Of a DNA stretch of 25,166 nucleotides, positions 8,495 through 19,158 are shown piece after piece. How positions within the stretch are numbered: the first letter of the stretch is position 1; each line of letters begins with the position of its first letter. This DNA comes from Chara braunii (Eukaryota > Streptophyta > Charophyceae > Charales > Characeae). The stretch spans positions 471,679 to 496,844 of the forward strand of contig BFEA01000391.1 of NCBI GenBank assembly GCA_003427395.1, read 5' to 3'. The notes under the pieces are model-generated. The model saw nothing but the letters and a program-made list of their open reading frames with translations, was not told the origin of the DNA and made no database searches. Made by a program: the position numbers and the translations under genes.

Positions 8495-8516
8495 CCACTA
8501 GTGCTCATGCTAGTGG
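8495..8516. repeat. Inverted repeat CCACTAG / CTAGTGG with 8-nt spacer
   Basis: A perfect 7-bp stem (8495-8501 with 8510-8516) surrounds an 8-nt loop, TGCTCATG. The stem sequence differs from the CAGTCCG members but is related to the palindromic core of the 25-bp minisatellite at 7684-7850. Confidence 0.65.
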
Positions 8517-8637
8517 TGTTAAAAAGTATCTTGATTTTCTCTAGAATTTACAGAGAAAATAAAAAAAAAACAAGGCCTCATGCAACCAAGATACAATGGA
8601 TTGCATTTGGTTGGCTAAATACATGTTTTAAGTGCAC

Positions 8638-8935
8638 CGGGAGCCAAAATGGAGACCGGATGCACTTGGGAGTTGGCCGTTTTCTTTTCTTTCAGTTTGA
8701 GGCTTGTTGTGGGGTAGTGGGACTAGGAAAATGGCCCGTACTGTAGTCCGAGTTGCAACGGACTACATGGGGAAGGAGAAATACAAGCCCAAGGTCCATC
8801 CGGGGCCAATATTGACCCCGGATGCACCCGAAAATTGAACGCTTCATTTTCTTTTAGCATGGGGCAAGTTGTGGGGTTGTGGGACTAGGAAAATGGCCAT
8901 GACTGCAGTCCGAGAAATAACGGACTGCATGAGGA
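8638..8935 (+). repeat. Diverged tandem duplication carrying a conserved hairpin
   Basis: Two segments (about 8638-8768 and 8799-8930) share in order GGATGCAC, a TTTTCTTT tract, GTTGTGGGG, GTGGGACTAGGAAAATGGCC and a 9-bp hairpin. The hairpins are TGTAGTCCG (8742-8750) with CGGACTACA (8759-8767), and TGCAGTCCG (8904-8912) with CGGACTGCA (8921-8929), each with an 8-nt loop. The stems differ at one position on both arms, so pairing is preserved. No open frame is shared. Confidence 0.75.
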
Positions 8936-9605
8936 TGCCTAGGCTAAGGGAAAATGACCCATGGCAAGCCCAAAAGGTTAGAAAAAGGTAATTTCGGCAT
9001 GGGGCAAATAAAGACGACAAGCGGCAACCGTAAGATGAGATCTCACGGCCAAGAAAAATCAGCACACATGTGGCACTCACGGAAGAGAAATTGGGACTAC
9101 CGAAGGCAAGGGGGTCCCAAAATCAAAATGGGACACCATCCGGGATGTTGTCGGGGACTAAGTGGGCCCAAATAATAAAAATCGAAAAACGCGACGCGCG
9201 CCGGCGGCACCGCCGGCAGGGCAAAAAAAAAAAAAAAAAAAAAAAAAAGGACTAGTACGGGAAGGTGGCGGGGACTTGAGGTGTCCCAAGGAACAACCAC
9301 AAGCCAAGGTGGGGAGTGGTCGCGCAAGGCCAACGACGCCGTCAAGGCCGAAGATCTTGACAGTGGAAAATATTAGCATCATTAGTGCAAACACTAGTGG
9401 AGCCCAAATGGGAGGACTAGCGGTAAAAAGAAAAGAAAAAAAAACACGGGATGGGAGGGTTGCCCAGCAGTCCGGGATATCTCGGACTAGCTAGGAATAA
9501 GGAAATAAAGCCCCAAGGGCCCCCGTGCAAAGAAAAAGGCTGTTAAAAAAAAAATCGGAGCCAAGGGGGCTCAAAATCGGACAAACGGAGGTAAAATGGA
9601 GCCCC
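8936..9605. other. Purine-rich intergenic DNA with GC palindrome and poly-A
   Basis: GCCGGCGG (9200-9207) and CCGCCGGC (9210-9217) form a GC-rich inverted repeat about six bases before a 25-base A run (9224-9248). AGTCCG (9469-9474) and CGGACT (9483-9488) give another 8-nt-spacer hairpin. Open frames here depend on the base bias and show no domain. Confidence 0.6.
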
Positions 9606-10418
9606 CTAGATGGTAACTTTATGGTCACTCGCGGCGTTTTTTTTATTCACTTAGATGTGGCCAGGCAATTGCTTCTTCCAATACACAAGCAGTCCAGGGG
9701 GTCGTTGATGATTTTCTTATTTTGTGCGTGGGTCAAGCGTCATCCTTGGTCCACACACCTTTTCACTAAGCATAACAACCCCTACGACATCATCAGGGTG
9801 CGGCGACGCCGTCCATCCCCTAGCCCCTATTTTTTTGCTTGACAGACGCATTATATTAACATATCCGTCGCTAGCCCTTAGTCTTTCCGGGCTTCCACAT
9901 TCCATGCAAAGAGTCAAGACGCACATTCACCATGCCGAGTCACACCTCTTTTCCTTGACCCTCTTCCCCATGCATTATACACCAAGTTCCACCCGAATCA
10001 GAGTTTACGCCAAGCCCGTGGCCTTCCCCGTCGGGTCCTCATGCTTCCCTTTCGCTTGTGAATCCCGGACCCAATCCCGCTTAAGCCATCTAAGCTACTC
10101 ACCTGCCCAGTCCCACACAAAGCAAAGACTAATACAATCCCCCATTGGGGTCAACTGACCTTGTGCCAAACTCTCACTTTCACACCATTCTCCAGTCCTT
10201 GTCTTCCAAATTCCCAAGGGCTTTCCTTTCTCCTTCTTGGTGGCGCAAGGGACCGGCTATCCTCCCCTTGCCCTCTTTCTCCACCAAGAGAGGACCGCTT
10301 CTTTCACCGTTCGTTCCCTGGCAATGTAACAAGGTGAGGGGAACGGTTAGTCACGTTCCAAGAAGGAAGAGGGGGAGAGGGTACGGTGAAGGTCAAGGCT
10401 TTAGGGAAAGAGAATGAG
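9606..10418 (+). repeat. Macro-repeat copy A: unique leader
   Basis: From CTAGATGGTA onward this DNA closely matches 19928-20847. The sequence to its left is unrelated to that left of copy B, so this is a sharp repeat border. Open frames (for example 9724-10158) are not preserved: one base after GCCGAGTCACAC is present in only one copy, shifting the frame between them. Relative to copy B it lacks 123 bp at the single GTCAAC (10150-10155); copy B has GTCAAC on both sides of the extra DNA, indicating a short-homology deletion here. It is probably non-coding. Confidence 0.9.
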
Positions 10419-10570
<152 letters not shown>

Positions 10571-10720
10571 AGGGAGGGGGAATAGGAGACTCATAATCCC
10601 TAATTAACCTTGCTCCTTAGCACTTCCTACGGCCCTACCCAACGCTCCTTGCGCGTTTTGGCTCCTTTGCTTATGACCTTCGAGCGGCGGAAGAGGACGG
10701 AGGAGCAAAGAGGTGCGAAG
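10571..10720 (+). repeat. Macro-repeat copy A: spacer between (GA)n and minisatellite
   Basis: A spacer of about 150 bp containing CAACGCTCCTTGCG and CTTCGAGCGG precedes the minisatellite. It matches 20968-21100 with substitutions and small indels. No gene is seen. Confidence 0.8.
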
Positions 10721-13130
10721 TGGTTGGCTATGGTGGATGGGCGGTGGAGGTGGTGGAGGAAGAGGGTGCATGGTGGTGGGCTATGGTGGATAGGTGATGG
10801 AGATAGTGGAGGAAGAAGGTGTATGGTGGTTGGCTATGGTCGACGGGTGATGGAGGTAGTGGAGGAAGAAGGTGCATGGTGGTTGATTATGGAGGACGGG
10901 TGATGGAGGTGGTGGAGGAAGAAGATGCAAGGTGGTTGGCTATGGTGGATGGGTGACGGAGGTGGTGGAGGAAGAAGGTGGAATGTGGTTAGCTGTGGTG
11001 GACGGGTGATGGTGGTGATGAAGGAAGAAGGTGCAAGGTGGTTGGTCATGGTGGATGGGTGATGGAGGTGGAGGAAGAAGGCGCAAGGTGGTTGGCTATG
11101 GTGGATGGGTGAAGGAGGTCGTGGAGGAAGAGGGTGGAAGGTGACCGACTACGATGGACAGGTGAAGGAGGTGGTGGAGTAAGAAGGTGGAAGGTGGTCG
11201 GCTATGGTGGATGGGTGAAGGAGGTGGTGGAGGAAGAAGGTGCAAGGTGGTCGGCTATGGTGGATGGGTGGTGGAGGTGATGGAGGAAGAATGGAGGCTA
11301 TGGTGGATGGGTGAAGGAGGTGGTGGAGGAAGAGAGTGCAAGGTGGCTGGCTATGGTGGACGGGTGAAGGAGGTCGTGGAGGAAGAAGGTGGAAGGTGGT
11401 TGGCTATGGTGGGCGGGTGATGGAGGTGGTGGAGGAAGAAGGTGGAAGGTCGTCGACTATGGTGGATGGGTGGTGGAGGTGATGGAGGAAGAAGGTCCAA
11501 GGTGGTTGGCTATGGTGGATGGGTGAAGGAGGTGATGGAGAAAGAGAATGGAAGGTGGCCGGCTATGGTAGACGGGTGAAGGAGGTGGTGGAGGAAAAAG
11601 GTGGAAGCTGATCGGCTATGGTGGACGGGTGATGGAGGTGGTAGAGGAAGAAGGTGGAAGGCGGAAGGTGGTCAGCTATGGTGGACCAGTGATGGAGGTG
11701 GTGGAGGAAGAAGGTGCAAGGTGGTTGGCTATGGTGGATGAGTGAAGGAGGTGGTGGAGGAAGAAGGTGGAAGGTGATGCACTGGTGGATGGGTGATGGA
11801 GGTGATGGAGGAAGAACGTGCAAGGTGGTTGGCTATGGTGGATGGGTGAAGGAGGTGGTGGAGGAAGAGAATGCAAGGTGGCCGGCTATGGTGGACGGGT
11901 GAAGGAGGTGGTGGAGGAAGAAGGTGGAAGGTGATCGGCTATGGTGGATGGGTGATGGAGGTGGTGGAGGAAGAAGGTGGAAGGTGGTCGGCTATGGTNN
12001 NNNNNNNNNNNNNNNNNNNNNNNNNNNNNNNNNNNNNNNNNNNNNNNNNNNNNNNNNNNNNNNNNNNNNNNNNNNNNNNNNNNNNNNNNNNNNNNNNNNN
12101 NNNNNNNNNNNNNNNNNNNNNNNNNNNNNNNNNNNNNNNNNNNNNNNNNNNNNNNNNNNNNNNNNNNNNNNNNNNNNNNNNNNNNNNNNNNNNNNNNNNN
12201 NNNNNNNNNNNNNNNNNNNNNNNNNNNNNNNNNNNNNNNNNNNNNNNNNNNNNNNNNNNNNNNNNNNNNNNNNNNNNNNNNNNNNNNNNNNNNNNNNNNN
12301 NNNNNNNNNNNNNNNNNNNNNNNNNNNNNNNNNNNNNNNNNNNNNNNNNNNNNNNNNNNNNNNNNNNNNNNNNNNNNNNNNNNNNNNNNNNNNNNNNNNN
12401 NNNNNNNNNNNNNNNNNNNNNNNNNNNNNNNNNNNNNNNNNNNNNNNNNNNNNNNNNNNNNNNNNNNNNNNNNNNNNNNNNNNNNNNNNNNNNNNNNNNN
12501 NNNNNNNNNNNNNNNNNNNNNNNNNNNNNNNNNNNNNNNNNNNNNNNNNNNNNNNNNNNNNNNNNNNNNNNNNNNNNNNNNNNNNNNNNNNNNNNNNNNN
12601 NNNNNNNNNNNNNNNNNNNNNNNNNNNNNNNNNNNNNNNNNNNNNNNNNNNNNNNNNNNNNNNNNNNNNNNNNNNNNNNNNNNNNNNNNNNNNNNNNNNN
12701 NNNNNNNNNNNNNNNNNNNNNNNNNNNNNNNNNNNNNNNNNNNNNNNNNNNNNNNNNNNNNNNNNNNNNNNNNNNNNNNNNNNNNNNNNNNNNNNNNNNN
12801 NNNNNNNNNNNNNNNNNNNNNNNNNNNNNNNNNNNNNNNNNGGAAGGTGGTTGGCTATGGTGGATGGGTGGAGGAGGAAGAAGGTGGAGGATGGTTGGCT
12901 ATGGTGGATGGGCGGAGGAGGAAGAAGGTGGAAGGTTGTTGGCTATGGTGGATGGGTGGAGGGGGAAGAAGGTGAAAGGTGGTTGTCTATGGTGGATGGG
13001 TGATGGAGATGGTGACGAAAGAAGGTGGAAGGTGGTTGGCTATGGTGGATGGGTGATGGAGGTGGTGGAGGGAGAAGGTGGAAAGTGGTTGGCTATTGTG
13101 GATGGGTGATGGAGGTGGTGGAGAAAGAAG
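10721..13130 (+). repeat. Macro-repeat copy A: G-rich 53-bp / 44-bp minisatellite
   Basis: The dominant unit is 53 bp: AAGGTGGTTGGCTATGGTGG, then ATGGGTGAAGGAGGTGGTGG, then AGGAAGAAGGTGC. Most units contain GGGTGA, which places a stop in one frame, and because 53 is not a multiple of three the frame rotates each unit. Proteins read from it (WLWWMG, GGGGGRR) are therefore by-products. Close to the tail the unit becomes 44 bp, having lost the nine bases that include the TGA. The plus strand is almost free of C and rich in GG runs, favouring G-quadruplex or R-loop structures. The array is interrupted by an assembly gap. Confidence 0.93.
11999..12841. other. Assembly gap (843 N)
   Basis: A run of N lies inside the minisatellite of copy A. 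The true length may differ, because scaffold gaps in tandem arrays are poorly sized. Open frames spanning it are meaningless. Confidence 1.
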
Positions 13131-13883
13131 ATGGAAGATGGGAGGCGTCGTCCTTGCTACTTCAAGTGTCCCGGTCCGCCTGTCTACATCCCTCCGGCCT
13201 CCGGGCACCAATCCTAGCACGTAATCATACAATAGTCATGCAGAAAGACACAGATTTGCTGAAAACACAGTCCTGTAGAAACCCGAGGATTTGCAGAAAC
13301 GTACAGTTTTATAGAAAACGCAGAATTTGCAGGTTTTTCCGGCACTTTCGTTGTTTTTGCCTAAGTGTGGAGTGCCGGAAAACAGAGGTCTGTGTTTCCT
13401 GCCCCAAACGACCATACAATCACCCAAAATTTAGAGGGATCTTTCACTGTACCTCAGGGAAGGCCTCAACAAAATCTCAAGTGATTCCGACGTCGTTTGG
13501 CCGTACTTGCCTGTTTTGGGTGCCATCCGGCCTCAAGGCGAACAGTTCGGGGAAGTCCGTTTTCTCATTTTTCAGAAAAAACGGACTCCGATGGTCTGCT
13601 GGGTCTGCAGGCCATCTGTTTATGCCCAGTATATGACGTCAGAGAAGTTTCAGGCGTCATACCCCATGTCTCACAGGTTTGTCATAGGGGTGCTTCCGGG
13701 TCATTTCGGCCTGCTTGCGGTTCTCAGGGCGGTCTTGCGCTGGGCGGCTGACCACTTGTTTTCCCTTGCAGCAGCAGATGTCTGGCTTGGCCAGACCTTA
13801 TCAGCAGCTAAGGACCTACAGCAATCAGAAACAGCAGCAGCAACCGTAGTCTAAACAGTTGAAAAACAGTCTTCTCCCTACCT
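13131..13883 (+). repeat. Macro-repeat copy A: tail
   Basis: Unique DNA after the minisatellite matches 23929-24620. It contains an irregular TTGCAGAAA-type micro-repeat (13255-13332). A plus-strand frame of about 170 codons (to a stop near 13636) is open in both copies despite indels that sum to six bases, but many of the differences change amino acids and no domain is recognised. Compared with copy B it has about 55 extra bp between 13671 and 13730. Probably non-coding. Confidence 0.85.
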
Positions 13884-14003
13884 CTTAATAACCGTAATTT
13901 ACCGTGTTCGAACAAAACACGGGCGGGGGGGGGGGGGGGGGGGGGGGAGGGAAGCGAAATCATGCAGTATTTCAATTAGAGCACTGGGGGGAAGAATAAG
14001 ACT
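13884..14003. repeat. 120-bp insertion with poly-G run, copy A only
   Basis: Copy B passes directly from CCTACCT to GAATAA, whereas copy A has about 120 bp here, including a 23-base G run at 13925-13947. No target-site duplication was evident. Confidence 0.7.
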
Positions 14004-15418
14004 GAATAAGCACAAAACATCATCAAATCATCAGAATAAGCAAGGATCAAAGTTGCGATTTACACCCAAGTGAAAAAATCACAAGGGGGAAAGTGACGAT
14101 TTACATGGGAGTGAAGAACAAGACTAAACTAACACTAAAAATCATCGAAAAACCAAGATAAGCAAGAATCAAAGTAGCGATTTACATCCAAGTCGAAAAG
14201 TGGACAAAAAGTGAGAGTTGGGTGAGTAGAACTCACCCAAAGGCATGAAACCACAAGGGGGAAAGTGGCGATTTACATGGGAGTGAAGAACAAGACTAAT
14301 CTAACACTAATCATCATCAACACACCAAAATGAGAAAAAATCAAAGTTGTGATTTACATCCAAGTGGAAGATGGAGAGAGAGTGAGAGTTGGGTGAGCAG
14401 AACTCAACAAAATCCATAAATAATTAAGGGGGGAAGTGGCGATTTACATGGGAGTGAAAAACAAGACTAATCTAGCACTAATCATCATCAAAACACCAAG
14501 ATGAGCAATAATTAAAGTTGCGATTTACATCCACGTGGAAAAATTGAGAGAAAGTGAGAGTTGGATGCGTCGAACTCACCCAAATGTATGAATTATCAAG
14601 GTGGAAACTGGCGATTTACAAGGAGTGAAGAACAAGACTGATCAAGCACTAAACCTCATCAAAACACCAAGATGGGCAATAATCAAAGTCGTGATTTATA
14701 TCCGAGTAGAAAAATGGAAAGAAAGTGAGAGTTGGGTGAGTAGAACTCACCCAAATGCATGAATTATCAAGGGTGGAAGTGGCGATTTACATGAGAGTGA
14801 AGAATAAGACTAATCTAGGATAAACATTATCAAAACGCCAAGATAAGCAAGAATCAAAGTTGCGATTTAAATCGAAGTAGAAAAATGGAGAGAAAGTGAG
14901 AGTTGGGTGAGTAGAACTCACCCAAATGGATGGATTATCAAGAGGAAAAGTGACCATTTACATGGGAGTGAAAAACAAGACTTATCAAGCACTAAACATC
15001 ACAAAAACACAAAGATGAGCAAAAATTAAAGTTGCGATTTACATCCAAGTGGAAAAATGGAAAGAAAGTGAAAGTTCGGTGAGTAGAACTCACCCAAATG
15101 CATGAATTATCAAGGTGGGAAGTGACGATTTACATGGGGTGAAGAACAAGATTAATCGAGCACTAAACATCATCAAAACACCAAGATGAGCAAGAATCAA
15201 AGTAGCGATTTACATCCTGGTGGAAAAGTGGAGAGAAAGTGAGAGTTCAGTGAGTAGAACTTACCCCAAAGCATTAAACCACAAGGGGGGAAAATGGCGA
15301 TTTACATGGGAGTGAAGAACAAGACTAATCTAGCACTAATCATCATCAAAACACCAAGATGAGCAAGAATCAAAGTTGCGATTTGCATCCAAGTGGAAAA
15401 ATGGATAGAGAGTGAGAG

Positions 15419-15441
15419 TTGGGTAAGTAGAACTTACCCAA
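15419..15441. repeat. Satellite palindrome, GTAAGT variant (example)
   Basis: TTGGGTAAGT-AGA-ACTTACCCAA is a perfect 10-bp inverted repeat. The common form is TTGGGTGAGT-AGA-ACTCACCCAA (for example 16099-16121). Both arms have changed (G to A on the left, C to T on the right), so symmetry is kept. Confidence 0.9.
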
Positions 15442-17782
15442 ATGCATAAATTATCTAGGGGGGAAGTGGCGATTTAGATGGGAGTGAAGACCAAGACTAA
15501 TCTAACACTAAATTTCATCAAAATACCAATATGAGCAAGAACGAAAGTACCGATTTACATCCAAGTGGAAATGTGGAAAAAAAGTTAGAGTTAGGTGAGT
15601 AGAACTCACCCAAAAGCATGAAATCACATGGGGGAAACTGGCGATTTACATGGGAGTGAAGAACAAGACTAATCTAGCACCAATCATTATCAAAACACCG
15701 AGATGATCAAGAATCAAAGTAACGATTTACATCCAAGTGGAAAAGTGGAGAGAAAGTGAGAGTTGGGTGAGTAGATCTCACCCAAAAGCATGAAACCACA
15801 TGGGGGAAAGTGGTGATTTACATGGGATTAAAGAACAAGACTAATCTAGCACTAATCATCATCAAAACACTAAGATGCGCAAGAATCAAAGTTGCGATTT
15901 ACATCCAAATGGAAAAATGGAGAGAAAGTGAGAGTTGGGTGAGTAAAACTCACTCAAATGCATGAATTAAATTGGCGATATTCATGGGAGTGAAGAACAA
16001 GACTAATCTAACAATAATCATCATCAAGACAACAAGATGGGCAAGAATCAAAGTTGCGATTTACATCCAAGTGGAAAAATGAAGAGAGAGAGTGAGAGTT
16101 GGGTGAGTAGAACTCACCCAAATGCTTGAATTATTAAGGGGGAAAGTGACGATTTGAATGGGAGTGAAAAACAAGACTAATCAAACACTAAACATCATAA
16201 AAACACCAAGATGAGCAAGAATCAAAGTTGCGATTTATATCCACGTGAAAAAATGGAGAGAAAGTGAGCGTCGAGTGACTAGAACTCACCCAAATGCACG
16301 AATTATCAAGGGGGAAAGTGACGATTTACATGGGAGTGAAGAACAACACTAATCAAGCACTAGACATCATCAAAACACCCAGATCAGCAAGAATCAAAAT
16401 TGCTATTTACATCCAAGTGGAAAAATGGAGAAAAAGTGAGAGTTGAGTGAGTGAAACTCACCCAAATGCATGAATTATCAAGGGGGATAGTGGCGATTTA
16501 TATGGGAGTGAAGAACAAGACTAAACGAACACTAAACATCATCGAAAAACAAAGATAAGCAAGAATCAAAGTAGCGATTTACATCCAAGTGGAAAAGTGG
16601 AGAAAAAGTAAGAGCTGGGTGAGTAAGAACTCACCCAAAGGCATAAAACCACAAGGGGGAAAGTGACGATTTACATGGCAGTGAAGAACAAGACTAATCT
16701 AGCACTAATCATTATCAAAACACCAAGATAAGCAAAAATCAAAGTTGTGATTTACATCCAAGTGGAAGAATGGAGAGAGAGTGAGAGTTGGGTGAGTAGA
16801 ACTCACCCAAATCCATGAATTATCAAGGGGGGAAGTAATGATTTACATTAGAGTGAAGAACAAGACTAATCTAGCACTAATCATCATCCAAACACAAGGA
16901 GGAGCAAAAATCAAAGTTGCGATTTACATTCAAGTGAAAAAATGGAGAGAAAGGGAAAGTTTGGTGAGTAGAACTTACCCTAATGCATGAATTATCAAGA
17001 GGGAAAGTGGCGATTTACAGGGAGTGAAGAACAAGAGTGATCAAGCACTAAATATCATCAAAACACCAAGATGAGCAAGAATCAAAGTCGTGATTTACAT
17101 CCAAGTGAAAAAATGGAAAGAAAGTGAGAGTTGGGTGAGTAGAACTCACCCAAATGCATGAATTATCAAGTGTTGAAGTGGAGATTTACATGAGAGTGAA
17201 AAATAAGTCTAATCTAGCACTAAACATCATCAAAACACCAAGATGAGCAAGAATCAAAGTTGCGATTTAAATCGAAGTGGAAAAATGGAGAGAAAGTGGG
17301 AGTTGGGTAAGTACAACTCACCCAAATGGATGAATCATCAAGGGGGGAAGTGACGATATATATGGGAGTGAAGAACAAGACTAATCAAGCACTAAACATC
17401 ATCAAAACACCAAGATGAGCAAGAATCAAAGTTGCGATTTACATCCAAGTGAAAAAATGGAAAGAAAATGAAACTTCAGTGAGAGAAACTTACCCAAACG
17501 CATGAATTATGAAGGCGGGAAGTGACGATTTACATGGGACTGAAAAACAAGACTAATCTAGCACTAAACATCATTAAAACACCAAGATGAGCAAGAATCA
17601 AAGTAGTGATTTACATCCAAGCGGAAAAGTGGAGACAAAGTGAGAGTTGGGTGAGTAGAACTCACTCAAAAGCATGAAACCACAAGGGGGGGAAAATGAC
17701 GATTTACATGGGAGTGAAAAACAACTCTAATCTAGCACTAATCATCATCAAAACACCAAGATGAGCAAGAATCAAAGTTGCA

Positions 17783-19158
17783 ATTTGCATCCAAGTGGAA
17801 AAATGGATAGAGAGTGAGAGTTGGGTAAGTAGAACTTACTCAAATGCATAAATTATCCAGGGGGGAAGTGGCAATTTAGATGGGAGTGAAAACCCAGACT
17901 AATCTAGCACTAAATATCATCAAAATAGCAAGATGAGCAAGAACAAAAGTACCGATTTACATCCAAGTGGAAATGTGGAAAAAAAGTAAGAGTTGGGTGA
18001 GTAGAACTCACCCAAAAGCATGAAATCACATGGGGCAAACTGGCGATTTACATGGGAGTGAAGAACAAGACTAATCTAGCACCAATCATTATCAAAACAC
18101 CAAGATGAGCAAGAATCAAAGTAACGGTTTACATCCAAGTGGAAAAGTGGAGAGAAAGTGAGAGTTGGGTGAGTAGAACTCACCCAAAAGCATGAATCCA
18201 TATGGGGGAAAGTGTCGATTTACATGGGAGTGAAGAACAAGACTAATCTAGCACTAATCATCATCAAAACACCAAGATGCGCAAGAATCAAAGTTGCGAT
18301 TTACATCCAAATGGAAAAATGGAGAGAAAGTGAGAGTTGGGTGAGTAGAACTCACTCAAATGCATGAATTATCAAGCAGGAAATTGGCGATATTCATGGG
18401 AGTGAAGAACAAGACTAATCCAACACTAATCATCATCAAAACAACAAGATGGGCAAGAATCAAAGTTGCGATTTGCATCCAAGTGGAAAAATTGATAGAG
18501 AGTGGGAGTTGGGTAAGTGAAACTTACTCAAATGCATGCATTATGTAAGGGGGAAGTGACGATTTAGATGGGAGTGGAGACCAAGACTAATCTAACACTA
18601 AATATCATCAAAACACCAAGATGAGCAAGAACCAAAGTACCGAGTTATATCCAAGTGGAAAACTGGAAAGAGAGTGAGAGTTGGGTGAGTAGAAGTCACC
18701 CAAAAACATGAAATCACATGGGGGGAAATGGCGATTTACATGGGAGTGAAGAACAAGACTAATCTAGCACCAATCATCATCAAAACACCAAGATGAGCAA
18801 TAATTAAAGTAACGATTTACATCCAAGTGAAAAAGTGGAGAGAAAGTGAGAGTTGGGTGAGTAGAACTCACCCAAAAGCATGAAACCGCATGGGGGAAAG
18901 TGACGATTTACATGGGAGTGAAGAAGAAGACTAATCTAGCACTAATCATCATCAAAACACCAAGATGAGCAAGAATCAAAGTTGCGATTTACATCCAAAT
19001 GGAAAAGTGGAGAGAAAGTGAGAGTTGGGTGAGTAGAATTCACTCAAATGCATGAATTATCAAGCGCGAAAGTGGCGATATTCACGGGAGTGAAGAACAA
19101 GACTAATCTAGCACTAATCATCATAAAAACAACAAGATGAGCAACGATCAAAGTTGCG
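17783..19158 (+). repeat. Recent four-monomer (~688 bp) tandem duplication in the satellite
   Basis: Distinctive variants at 17783 (ATTTGCATCC with GATAGAGAGTG), 17951 (ACCGATTTAC), 18123 (AACGGTTT) and about 18385 (GCGATATTCA) reappear about 688 bp later at 18471, 18641, about 18811 and 19073. The block of four monomers is therefore duplicated. Confidence 0.8.

Noticed and set aside
3781-9605. LTRs and primer-binding site of the gag-bearing element
   Set aside because: I searched by eye for a terminal direct repeat and an initiator-Met primer site on the minus strand and found none that I could support.
9724-10158. 144-codon plus-strand frame in leader A that resembles frames in leader B
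   Set aside because: A one-base length difference between the copies shifts the frame midway, so the protein is not conserved even though the DNA is.
11871-13109. Long open frames of 330-412 codons across the gap
   Set aside because: Most residues are unknown because they are read through N. The ends are minisatellite sequence.
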